Shown here one piece after another: positions 1 to 6,787 of a DNA stretch of 19,340 bases. The notes beneath the pieces are model-generated. The model saw only the letters and a list, made by a program, of their open reading frames with translations, made no database searches and was not told the origin of the DNA. The stretch's first letter is position 1; the number at the start of each line of letters is the position of its first letter. Source of the stretch: Micavibrio_B sp048498395 (GTDB lineage: Bacteria; Pseudomonadota; Alphaproteobacteria; Micavibrionales; Micavibrionaceae); contig JBEHYB010000042.1 of assembly GCA_048498395.1 (NCBI GenBank), forward strand, positions 1-19,340, read 5' to 3'. Both the position numbers and the translations under genes were made by a program.

Positions 1-1161
1 GCGGAAGCTCGTCGTCGGCCAGTCCGGCTTGCCGACGATGACCGGCATTTCAAACACCATTTTCTCGTTTTCAAACGCCCATAACGACATGGCCGGCACA
101 TTAACGAGAATATATTTATCCGGCATCGCCGCATTCATCCACCGCAAGCGCTCAAGATTGGCAAGAATCTTGACCAGTCGCTCACGCCTGCCCTGATTGA
201 TAGCATCGATGGTTCTCTTACCTATAATCCCATCCGGCTTTAGACCATTGGCTTTCTGAAAAGACTGAATTTTCTTGATCAGGGCATCGTCATAAAATTG
301 CGGTGTTGCACCGATCGCATTCTGCACATTAAAACGCTCGCGAATGATTTTAATCGTCGGGTGAGTCCTATGCGGATAAATAAGACCCGGAAATGCGATG
401 GGCTTAACATTACTGTCCGGATTTTTCTTCATGTCATCCAGAAGATCTTTAAGCTCATTCTGGAGAATTGGATAAAGCTTGCCGGGCGGACGCAATTCCT
501 CGAGCGTATCTTCCGGGCTATCTTTCGCCGCAAGATATTCAAGGAAAGCTTCCGCGCGCGTTCCTTTCATCCATGATCTCGTATCTTCGCCGATATCGCG
601 CGCGGACACGCGGATGCCCGTCATGTCGCGGCCATAACGTGACACGCTATCGCTCATCAATATTTCAAAAGCGACAGGATCGGCGAGTTTTCCTTTATCG
701 ATCAGCTCCTTCAGAACGCTCACATGATAATTGGCCGGATTAAGCCCGTGTTCCCATGAATTTTCGAGAATTCCGAGCGCCTTTTCAGAGCGCGCGCTCG
801 CCTTCTCGCCATTCGTCCAGAAAAAAGAAAAATTCTGCGCTTTATAAAATTTATAAATCCCTTCAGGGTCCTGGATGGCGACACCCGATACCTTGCCTTT
901 TTGAAGCATGCCGATCATCGGCTGGCCTTCAAAAACGATCGGTGTGGTGGTGACAGGTTTTACGACAGGGATGGCAGCCGCCTCAACGGCCGCACTTACA
1001 GCCTGACTCTCCACCGGTGATGTTTCAGGTTGAGGTTCAACCTGTTGCTGATCCTGCTGTTGCGTTTGCGGCTCAAGCTGTTCGTCAGCCCATGCCGGCG
1101 CGACCGCGACAAAATAGATCGCGGCCCCACATAATAGCGTTTTCAGGAAAGTTCGGGTCAT
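1..1161 (-). CDS. L,D-transpeptidase, YcbB/LdtD-like, C-terminus beyond window edge
   Basis: Periplasmic peptidoglycan cross-linking enzyme that would form 3-3 (L,D) links. 387 codons are visible from ATG 1161-1159 with no stop before the left edge. Residues 1-24 form a signal peptide ending in AWA. A Gln/Pro-rich linker follows to about residue 60. Residues ~70-240 match the YcbB N-terminal scaffold region (FFWTNGE, HGLNPANYHV, LMSDSVSRYGRDM). Residues ~281-323 form a peptidoglycan-binding repeat (IQSFQKANGLKPDG, IGKRTIDAIN). From ~349 the YkuD catalytic domain begins (ILVNVPAMSLWAFE, then MPVIVGKPDWPT), so the catalytic Cys/His lie outside the window. The linker NLERLRWM just before YkuD is typical of this family. 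The start is supported by the signal peptide, although the ribosome site is weak. It lies 36 bases after ilvD and probably has its own promoter. Family assignment is firm; the paralog is not fixed. Confidence 0.88.
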   Translation of the reverse strand, partial: MTRTFLKTLLCGAAIYFVAVAPAWADEQLEPQTQQQDQQQVEPQPETSPVESQAVSAAVEAAAIPVVKPVTTTPIVFEGQPMIGMLQKGKVSGVAIQDPEGIYKFYKAQNFSFFWTNGEKASARSEKALGILENSWEHGLNPANYHVSVLKELIDKGKLADPVAFEILMSDSVSRYGRDMTGIRVSARDIGEDTRSWMKGTRAEAFLEYLAAKDSPEDTLEELRPPGKLYPILQNELKDLLDDMKKNPDSNVKPIAFPGLIYPHRTHPTIKIIRERFNVQNAIGATPQFYDDALIKKIQSFQKANGLKPDGIIGKRTIDAINQGRRERLVKILANLERLRWMNAAMPDKYILVNVPAMSLWAFENEKMVFEMPVIVGKPDWPTTSFR

Positions 1162-1186
1162 TAAAGCGGATATTCCAGTTACCTAT

Positions 1187-1195
1187 ATTATAACA
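1187..1195 (-). promoter_or_regulatory. extended -10 promoter for the L,D-transpeptidase gene
   Basis: Read on the minus strand this is TGTTATAAT: a perfect TATAAT with the TGn extension. It starts immediately after the ilvD stop codon. The implied start of transcription is near 1180, giving a leader of about 19 bases before the ATG at 1161. No good -35 is seen at 16-18 bases, which is acceptable for an extended -10 element. It suggests the cell-wall gene can be transcribed apart from the ilvD operon. Confidence 0.5.
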
Positions 1196-1197
1196 GA

Positions 1198-2913
1198 TTA
1201 TTGGTCCGCGAATACATGAGTTTCCGCCGCACCGCCCGGATGGGTCACAGCCCCTTTAACAGCAGGGCCTACCGTCTGGGTATACTTCCAGATCGCACCT
1301 GATTGATAATTATGGGTTTTCGGTTTCCATTCCTTGCGACGGGATTCGAGCGTTTCCGGCGATAGCTTGTGATCCATCAATCCTTTTTCGGCATCGATAC
1401 GAATAATGTCGCCATCTCGCAACAGCGCAATCGGACCGCCGACAGCCGCTTCGGGGCCGATATGGCCGACACAGAAACCGCGCGTGCCGCCGGAGAAACG
1501 TCCGTCGGTAATCAGCGCGACCTTGTTGCCCATGCCCTGCCCGTATAAAGCGCCGGTCGTCGAGAGCATTTCCCGCATGCCCGGACCGCCCTTCGGCCCT
1601 TCATAGCGAATGACCAGAACTTCGCCTTCCTTGTATTTGCGATCAAGAACTGCTTGCAGACATTCATCTTCAGAATCGAAACAGCGCGCAGGCCCCTCGA
1701 ATACCAGATTTTCCATGCCCGCAATTTTGACGATCGCCCCTTCCGGCGCGAGGGAACCTTTCAATCCAACAACGCCGCCGGTCGAAGAGATCGGCGTTTC
1801 AATCCGGTAGACGACATCCTGGTTTTCAGGGAATTTCGTGCCCTTGAGATTTTCCTCGATCGTTTTTCCGGTCACTGTCAGGCAATCGCCATGCAGGTAA
1901 CCGCCTTTGAGCAATTCGTTCAGGACGACAGATACGCCGCCGATCTGGAATAGATCTTTCGCGACATATTTGCCGCCGGGTTTCAGGCTCGCCAGATATG
2001 GCGTACGACGCATAATATCGGTAACTGCGTGCAGATCGAAATCGATCCCCGCTTCATGCGCCATCGCGGGCAGATGAAGCGCGGCATTTGTCGAGCCACC
2101 GGTTGCCGCAACGATCATCGCCGCGTTTTCGAGTGCCTTGCGCGTCACGATATCGCGCGGACGGATATTCTTTTTAATCAGCTCAACGATCGCCTTGCCC
2201 GAGGCTACGGCATATTCATCGCGTGTCTCATAGGGGGCTGGCGCGCCGGCAGAACCCGGCAACGCAAGACCGATCGCCTCGGATACACATGCCATCGTGT
2301 TGGCAGTGAACTGTCCGCCGCAGGCTCCCGCGCTTGGACAGGCAACGCATTCCATCTCATGTAAATCTTTATCCGAGAATTCGCCGGTCGCATGTTTACC
2401 TACACCTTCGAAAACATCAATAATCGTTACGTCCTTGCCACGGAAATTCCCCGGCAGGATAGAACCTCCATACATAAATACGGATGGGACGTTGAGGCGC
2501 AACATCACCATCATCATGCCCGGTAAGGATTTATCACAGCCCGCAAGGCCAACGAGCGCGTCATAACAATGACCGCGCATGGTGAGCTCAACCGAATCCG
2601 CGATCACTTCACGTGACGGCAAACTCGAGCGCATGCCTTCATGGCCCATGGCAATCCCGTCGGTGACGGTAATTGTCGTGAACTGGCGCGGAGTGGCACC
2701 CGCGGACACAACGCCTTTTTTAACTGACAGCGCCTGACGGTTCAGTGCGATATTGCACGGTGCCGCTTCGTTCCAGCAGGTCGCAACACCGACGAAAGGC
2801 TGATTGATTTCTTCCTCGGTCATGCCCATTGCGTAGTACATGGCGCGATGCGGCGCGGATTTAGGCCCCACGGATACGTGGCGGCTTGGCAGTTTGGATT
2901 TATCCCAGGTCAT
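1198..2913 (-). CDS. ilvD: dihydroxy-acid dehydratase
   Basis: 571 aa; dehydrates 2,3-dihydroxy-isovalerate and 2,3-dihydroxy-3-methylvalerate to the 2-keto acids of valine and isoleucine synthesis, in the cytoplasm. Iron-sulfur ligand positions are present: C53 in the APCN motif, C126 in GLAGCDKSLPGM and C198 in CPSAGACGGQFTANTMA. K128 next to C126 is the lysine that is carbamylated and binds Mg in this family. The GRFSGGTRG stretch near the C-terminus is also typical. The length fits the short (~560-575 aa) DHAD group rather than 6-phosphogluconate dehydratase (~600 aa). Its ATG overlaps the stop of the upstream PH-domain gene as ATGA (2910-2913), so translation is likely coupled. It is the last gene of the pfkA operon. 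A sugar-acid dehydratase is the main alternative and is less likely. Confidence 0.93.
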   Translation of the reverse strand: MTWDKSKLPSRHVSVGPKSAPHRAMYYAMGMTEEEINQPFVGVATCWNEAAPCNIALNRQALSVKKGVVSAGATPRQFTTITVTDGIAMGHEGMRSSLPSREVIADSVELTMRGHCYDALVGLAGCDKSLPGMMMVMLRLNVPSVFMYGGSILPGNFRGKDVTIIDVFEGVGKHATGEFSDKDLHEMECVACPSAGACGGQFTANTMACVSEAIGLALPGSAGAPAPYETRDEYAVASGKAIVELIKKNIRPRDIVTRKALENAAMIVAATGGSTNAALHLPAMAHEAGIDFDLHAVTDIMRRTPYLASLKPGGKYVAKDLFQIGGVSVVLNELLKGGYLHGDCLTVTGKTIEENLKGTKFPENQDVVYRIETPISSTGGVVGLKGSLAPEGAIVKIAGMENLVFEGPARCFDSEDECLQAVLDRKYKEGEVLVIRYEGPKGGPGMREMLSTTGALYGQGMGNKVALITDGRFSGGTRGFCVGHIGPEAAVGGPIALLRDGDIIRIDAEKGLMDHKLSPETLESRRKEWKPKTHNYQSGAIWKYTQTVGPAVKGAVTHPGGAAETHVFADQ

Positions 2914-3446
2914 GGCTTTTCTTCGGGTACGACGGTTTGAGTAACTGTTGTCTGCGTGACGGTCGTTTGCAAATGCTTGTCACGCTCGTATAAAACTTCA
3001 TCCAGTGCGTTACGGATCTGCGCGGAATTTGCCACAAAGGGAATAAAGGCGAACTGGCTGCCCGTTCCCGTGATGATCACCGTGCCGTAACCCAACAGAT
3101 AACCCAGCAATGTTTTTTGCACTTCAACGCTTTCGATGCGATCCATGCGCATCTGAACCGTGTCGATCTTGAGCGTACCCGCGCGGATAAAGACGCGGTT
3201 ATTGGTAACGATCAAAGTCAGGATGGATTTCTGGATATAGTTGAAAGCGGCGATCAGCAACGCGACAAAGAAAAAGAAATAGCAAAGCGGCGGAAGCAAA
3301 ATAAACAACAGGCCGATGATAAAAACGCCAATCGCTTTCCAGTAAATGCCAAGCGAGATAACGGCCCGCGCCAGCACCTTCTCTCCTTCGCGCAGATCGG
3401 TGAACATATCCTTGTTCTTATTTCTCAAAGCTGCCTGCGCGTCCAT
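2910..3446 (-). CDS. bacterial PH-domain (bPH2, DUF304-type) membrane protein, second copy
   Basis: 178 aa, exact function unknown. A hydrophobic block at residues ~31-70 makes two membrane passes. It is followed by a bacterial pleckstrin-homology fold (ILTLIVTNNRVFIRAG, then MDRIESVEVQ and GYGTVIITGTG). The C-terminal tail has a small repeat (TTVTQTTVTQTVV) and ends in charged residues. The domain shares the pattern DRIExVxV...G...G...IxGxG with the protein encoded just upstream, so the two are paralogs that may form a heteromer. The ribosome site AAGGGGAT lies about 6 bases before ATG 3446. It starts within one base of the previous stop (TGATG) and its own stop overlaps ilvD, so it is inside the operon. 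Seen: membrane plus PH fold. Inferred: membrane-anchored scaffold. Confidence 0.82.
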   Translation of the reverse strand: MDAQAALRNKNKDMFTDLREGEKVLARAVISLGIYWKAIGVFIIGLLFILLPPLCYFFFFVALLIAAFNYIQKSILTLIVTNNRVFIRAGTLKIDTVQMRMDRIESVEVQKTLLGYLLGYGTVIITGTGSQFAFIPFVANSAQIRNALDEVLYERDKHLQTTVTQTTVTQTVVPEEKP

Positions 3447-4024
3447 CAGCGATCCCCTTTTTGCTGCTCATGCACGATCCGCGCCTTCTCAATCGCCCGG
3501 CGAAAGGCCAGCGGATTGGCAATGGACGGCATGAATAATTCACCAATCCCCATACCGCGGATCATCAGGCGGCCGAAATTGAAAATGCGGCCCCAGAATG
3601 ACTGCACAACCGACACGCCTTCGATACGATCGATATTCATTTCACCGACATAACGCGCGACCAGGCCGCGCTTAAAGATGACGCGTGAAGTCGTCACGGC
3701 GATTTCAGTCGTCGCCTTGACGACAAGCATGGATGCAAAACGGTAAACGCCGAGCAGAAAAAGCAGAAAGGCAAAGAGCTTGATGCCTGGATGAATTTTC
3801 TGCAACTGCCTCAACCACCCGTCACCCGCTTCCGGCGGCACGGACATGATCGTCAGGTTGCCCGGCAGGTAATGCTCAAGATTAACCGCCGCGATCAGCA
3901 GCGAGATCGCAAAGAACAATCCCCATACGATGCTCATGAAAGCCTGAACGTCATAAAACCAGTGAAACTGGCCTATATGAACAAGCCTTTCATCAGGCGC
4001 GAGGGATTGCTGGACATACATCAT
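3446..4024 (-). CDS. bacterial PH-domain (bPH2, DUF304-type) membrane protein, first copy
   Basis: 192 aa. Two hydrophobic segments are visible, residues ~28-49 and ~81-104, separated by an approximately 30-residue loop. The PH domain follows from ~105 (EIAVTTSRVIFKRG, then MNIDRIEGVSVVQSFWG and RLMIRGMG), ending in a basic tail. The N-terminus (LAPDERLVHIGQFHW) is the usual opening of DUF304 proteins. The gene starts three bases after the pfkA stop and overlaps the next PH-domain gene by one base (TGATG at 3444-3448), so the three are surely co-transcribed. No catalytic residues are seen. Known family role is poorly defined: membrane-flanked PH domains are thought to mediate protein or lipid contacts. 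A link to pfkA or ilvD function is not evident from sequence. Confidence 0.82.
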   Translation of the reverse strand: MMYVQQSLAPDERLVHIGQFHWFYDVQAFMSIVWGLFFAISLLIAAVNLEHYLPGNLTIMSVPPEAGDGWLRQLQKIHPGIKLFAFLLFLLGVYRFASMLVVKATTEIAVTTSRVIFKRGLVARYVGEMNIDRIEGVSVVQSFWGRIFNFGRLMIRGMGIGELFMPSIANPLAFRRAIEKARIVHEQQKGDR

Positions 4025-4027
4025 GGA

Positions 4028-5107
4028 TTAATCGTCCCCGAGTGAGATACCAAGCGCACGCGCCGTATGCACCATCGAGCTGTTCACATCGACTGCCTGA
4101 TAGGCGGCAATCGCAGCCTCGATCGGCACATCGACGACCTGACGGTTTTTCCACGCGACCATACGATCGAATTTTCCCTGCGCGATCAAATCGACCGCGC
4201 GAACACCGAAAGCCGATGCCAGCAGACGATCGTTATAGGTAGGCGAGCTTCCGCGCTGAACGTGGCCCAAAACCGTAACACGCGTTTCAGAACCGGTCGC
4301 TTTGAAGATCTGGTCGCCAACATAATGGCCGATACCGCCATAACGTTTCTGACCATCAGTAAACTCCGCCATGATGCCTTCGCCGTCCAGCGTTTTAACG
4401 GCCTCGGAAACGACGACAAGCGCGAAATTGCGTCCACCATCTTTGACCGCTTTAATTTTCTTGGCGACACTGGCGATACGGTAAGGAATTTCCGGGATCA
4501 GGATAACGTCGGCTCCGCCTGATATACCAGTTGCTAACGCGATATGTCCCGCATCACGTCCCATAACCTCGAGAACCATCACGCGATCATGAGATGCGGC
4601 GGTCGGCTGAAGACGGTCAAGCGCTTCGGTCGCAACGGACACGGCAGTATCAAAACCAATGGACGTTTCTGTTTCGCCGATATCGTTATCGATTGTTTTT
4701 GGAATACCGACCATGCGGATGCCGCCCTGCATGGCGAGCTTGCGCAGAATGGCGAAGCTGCCGTCGCCGCCGATGCCTATCACGGAATCAACGCCGAGCT
4801 TCTTGAAATTGTCGATGATCTCGCCCGAGCGATCCTTGTGCGTGCCATCCGGCATCGGGTAATCGAATGGATTGCCCTTGTTGGTCGTGCCGAGAATTGT
4901 GCCGCCCATACGCATGACGTTATTGTCGAAGTCATTCGGTTTTAAAACCCTGACCTGCGGCGGATCGACCAGCAGCCCTGCAGTTCCATCGAGAATCCCG
5001 ATCACTTCCCAACCCAGCAGATCGGCTCTATGGACTGCCGCACGGATCGCTGCGTTCAATCCCGCGCAATCACCTCCACTTGTCAGAATTCCTATTCTTT
5101 TAACCAT
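4028..5107 (-). CDS. pfkA: 6-phosphofructokinase, group III type, probably ATP-dependent
   Basis: 359 aa; phosphorylates fructose 6-phosphate to fructose 1,6-bisphosphate, the committed step of glycolysis. Motifs: GILTSGGDCAGLNAAIR (residues 6-22) for the nucleotide site, GGDGS (113-117), PKTIDND (136-142) with the catalytic Asp at 140, and MGRDAGH (182-188) with the substrate-binding Arg at 184. The residue after GGD is Gly (E. coli G104 position), which favours ATP. Classical ATP enzymes have PGTIDND but this has Lys, which PPi enzymes also have. The Gly/Lys pairing marks the group III, Streptomyces-like enzymes, where it goes with ATP use. Start ATG 5107 has a clear ribosome site AGGAGT (5118-5113) five bases away. 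It leads an operon with two PH-domain genes and ilvD. Donor specificity is inferred. Confidence 0.92.
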   Translation of the reverse strand: MVKRIGILTSGGDCAGLNAAIRAAVHRADLLGWEVIGILDGTAGLLVDPPQVRVLKPNDFDNNVMRMGGTILGTTNKGNPFDYPMPDGTHKDRSGEIIDNFKKLGVDSVIGIGGDGSFAILRKLAMQGGIRMVGIPKTIDNDIGETETSIGFDTAVSVATEALDRLQPTAASHDRVMVLEVMGRDAGHIALATGISGGADVILIPEIPYRIASVAKKIKAVKDGGRNFALVVVSEAVKTLDGEGIMAEFTDGQKRYGGIGHYVGDQIFKATGSETRVTVLGHVQRGSSPTYNDRLLASAFGVRAVDLIAQGKFDRMVAWKNRQVVDVPIEAAIAAYQAVDVNSSMVHTARALGISLGDD

Positions 5108-5250
5108 AAATTACTCCTGAAAACTTTAATGGAAGACAGAATATCACGAACAAATTCCCCGTAAACCCTTATCTCGCCTTATAAATTTGCTTATCAAAGC
5201 GGGATTTTTCTGATATGACCAATACTTCGAATTTTGACTGACGGATTTAC
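5108..5250. promoter_or_regulatory. divergent intergenic region between pfkA and the DUF465 gene
   Basis: 143 AT-rich bases from which transcription must leave in both directions. On the minus strand TTGATA lies about 85 bases before pfkA, followed 17 bases later by AGATAA; the -10 match is poor. On the plus strand TTGCTT is followed 17 bases later by a weak TGATA-type element. The pfkA ribosome site AGGAGT sits at 5118-5113. I see no convincing dyad. Promoter presence is inferred from the divergent layout and exact boxes are uncertain. Confidence 0.4.
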
Positions 5251-5451
5251 ATGCTTGATGATGACGATATTCGCGAAGAGCTTGAAAAGCTGAGACGCGA
5301 GCACAGAGAAGTCGACGAACAGATAGCCAACCTGTCCAAGGTGCAGCCTGTCGATTTCCTGCATATTACCAAGCTCAAGAAGGACAAACTCCGCCTGAAA
5401 GACACTATTCAGAAGCTGGAAAGCTCCCTTATTCCTGACATTCTGGCCTGA
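5251..5451 (+). CDS. DUF465 (YdcH-family) small coiled-coil protein
   Basis: 66 aa, cytoplasmic, with two helices rich in Glu/Lys/Arg: residues ~5-30 (IREELEKLRREHREVDEQI) and ~38-58 (HITKLKKDKLRLKDTIQKLE), ending in the characteristic PDILA. This hairpin of helices with the LRREHREVDEQI signature is DUF465, common in Alphaproteobacteria and of unknown function. The ribosome site is weak. Such genes commonly sit just upstream of purE-purK in this class; here two unrecognised genes lie between. Family call is confident, function unknown. Confidence 0.85.
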   Translation: MLDDDDIREELEKLRREHREVDEQIANLSKVQPVDFLHITKLKKDKLRLKDTIQKLESSLIPDILA

Positions 5452-5464
5452 TTTTATCCACTAT

Positions 5465-5494
5465 TTGACAGAATAATTTATTTATATGTATATT
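5465..5494 (+). promoter_or_regulatory. strong sigma70-type promoter of the two-gene unknown unit
   Basis: A perfect TTGACA (5465-5470), an 18-base AT-only-rich spacer, then TATATT (5489-5494, five of six matches). Transcription would start near 5501, about 28 bases before the ATG at 5529. It is the best-looking complete promoter in the window. It starts 13 bases after the DUF465 stop, so the unknown genes appear to be an independent unit. Confidence 0.6.
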
Positions 5495-5518
5495 CCACCG
5501 GACAATTTTAACCGGTGG
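5495..5518. promoter_or_regulatory. perfect dyad at the transcription start, candidate operator
   Basis: CCACCGG (5495-5501) and CCGGTGG (5512-5518) are exact inverted repeats separated by 10 bases. The left arm abuts the -10 box and the dyad covers the predicted start (~5501). That position is typical of a repressor site. The right arm also contains the only plausible ribosome site (GGTGGG) before ATG 5529. If transcription began further upstream, the RNA hairpin would mask ribosome binding. No known regulator consensus is recognised. Confidence 0.45.
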
Positions 5519-5528
5519 GTACAATACA

Positions 5529-6144
5529 ATGAGTGATCAGATACATTTTAATGCCGAAGAATTAGACTATATACGCAAAGCCTACAGTGTCGTTGACACA
5601 ATAGCGGGTATGGCTCGCATGGCCAATTTCTGGCTGACTGTGGAAACCTGCCAGCAAAACAAGCTGTTTCATGACATGCTCGATCACCTGGAAGACTCTG
5701 AAATTACTCAAGCAAACTTTGTAGGAATTCACTCGCTCGCAGTCTGCGCCGATGATATCAATCATTTTACACCCGGCGATCACACTGACGACCTCAGGAA
5801 TACTCTTTTTAGCACGACAAAAAAAAATACTCGGCGAAGAAGGCCATGCTCAATTGACCGCATGGATGACCGGCGAAAAAATATTACCGGACGAGCTGAA
5901 AGAATCCGACATATGGATGAAACTGGGAGCGGCCGCTAAGAATCTTTATTATGTCGATATATTCACTGATATTGTGCGGGATCTGGAGCCACATCTTATA
6001 AAAAATGCGCGGGCCACCACCAACAATACAAAAGGCATCGGTGAAGCTTTTGACGCGTTTCATGAAAGCAAGATGCGGGCACTGGAAACAGCGCAGCAGG
6101 CAGTTAAAAAAGCAAAGCCAGTTGGCGCACCGCCAGCTCCGTAA
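5529..6144 (+). pseudogene. unrecognised gene split by one extra base in a run of nine A (frameshift or slippage gene)
   Basis: Two overlapping reading frames make one protein if a single A is dropped from the run at 5819-5827. Frame 1 opens at ATG 5529 (ribosome site GGTGGG at 5514-5519) and alone gives 136 aa, whose last ~37 residues after the run are Arg-rich and unlike a real protein. The second frame carries on as ILGEEGHAQLTAWMTGEK to a stop at 6142-6144. With eight A the joined product is 204 aa. It is mostly helical and acidic, with no signal peptide, and ends in PVGAPPAP. The second frame could instead start on its own at ATG 5752 (130 aa, hydrophobic first 18 residues), but that ATG lacks a ribosome site. 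The region is AT-rich (19 of 60 G+C at 5521-5580). No family recognised. It may be a sequencing error, a decaying gene, or expressed by slippage. Confidence 0.6.
5819..5827 (+). repeat. nine-A homopolymer at the frame change
   Basis: A run of nine A, the longest homopolymer I noticed in the window. The upstream frame reads ACA AAA AAA AAT across it and the downstream frame CAA AAA AAA ATA. Runs of this length are known sites of RNA polymerase slippage and of sequencing indels. The reading frame changes somewhere between about 5725 and this run, and the run is the most economical place. Confidence 0.7.
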
Positions 6145-6163
6145 TCGCAGGAAGACTCACACC

Positions 6164-6736
6164 ATGATTGACCTCGCAACACCACGCAGAATCATTGCTT
6201 TAAAGGCTCATTTCAAGAAAACATGGGATGACGATGCGAAGAAACTTCATAGTGAAGCCGTTCATTTGTATGATGACTATAGCAATGGCGCAGCCGGAAT
6301 GGGTGCTGGCGCGGCCTTTGGCCTCTTGACCGTTATTGGCGTAATAAAAGCGACGATCGAGAAACCGTCACAGGAAGCTGAACTCCAGTCCTATCTTCAT
6401 AAGTCTGCGGATGAAATCCAGCCTCTTCCCTATCGCGATCATCTGGCCATTCCCGTGAATCACGCGCTTCACAACCAGATGCCTCAAATCATAATAGAGA
6501 ATATAGATCAGGCCAGCCTGCCGCCGGAAAACAGGATCGATCTCGACAGGTTCAGAACGGATGTTGCACACGACTATCACAAGCTGCAAAATATCCATGC
6601 CAACGTGCTGGCAATGAGCGGCTCTCTGTCCGCTGCTTTCCTGCTGGGCGGTGCAATTATCTACAAGATCGCGGCCAAAAAGATCGACAATATGTACAAA
6701 ACCCATATTGGCACGCAGCCTGTTGCTCCTGCATAA
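6164..6736 (+). CDS. unrecognised protein with two membrane segments
   Basis: 190 aa from ATG 6164. That start is chosen over the longer upstream frame because CAGGAAG (6148-6154) lies nine bases before it and it begins 19 bases after the previous stop. Hydrophobic segments are at residues ~44-61 (Gly/Ala-rich, AAGMGAGAAFGLLTVIGV) and ~150-166 (LAMSGSLSAAFLLGGAII). Between them is a charged ~85-residue region. Both ends carry Lys-rich stretches. The C-terminus ends in QPVAPA, echoing PVGAPPAP at the end of the preceding gene. It is probably co-transcribed with that gene from the promoter at 5465. I recognise no domain. It is probably an inner-membrane protein with both termini on the same side; function unknown. 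Confidence 0.72.
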   Translation: MIDLATPRRIIALKAHFKKTWDDDAKKLHSEAVHLYDDYSNGAAGMGAGAAFGLLTVIGVIKATIEKPSQEAELQSYLHKSADEIQPLPYRDHLAIPVNHALHNQMPQIIIENIDQASLPPENRIDLDRFRTDVAHDYHKLQNIHANVLAMSGSLSAAFLLGGAIIYKIAAKKIDNMYKTHIGTQPVAPA

Positions 6737-6750
6737 GATTACGGCTGGGC

Positions 6751-6787
6751 TTGAATTTTAAGCGATATCGCCGTTATATAGCGATAT
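6751..6787 (+). promoter_or_regulatory. likely purE promoter with overlapping dyad; possible leaderless start
   Basis: TTGAAT (6751-6756) and TATATA (6775-6780) with an 18-base spacer place the start of transcription at about 6786, the A of the purE ATG. No ribosome site precedes that ATG. The inverted repeat ATATCGC (6765-6771) and GCGATAT (6781-6787) flanks the -10 box. The left arm is also part of a perfect 10-base palindrome GCGATATCGC (6762-6771). AGCGATAT is directly repeated 19 bases apart (6761 and 6780). The pattern suits an operator over a promoter. It does not resemble the enterobacterial PurR site. Confidence 0.45.

Noticed and set aside
298..953. three plus-strand frames at the left edge
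   Set aside because: All are shadows of the partial L,D-transpeptidase gene, which is open on the minus strand from 1161 to the edge.
3117..3653. 178-codon plus-strand frame
   Set aside because: Antisense to the two PH-domain genes; no ribosome site or recognisable domain.
6005..6163. N-terminal extension of the 190-aa membrane protein
   Set aside because: It overlaps the preceding gene's coding end, and ATG 6164 has a ribosome site at the right distance.
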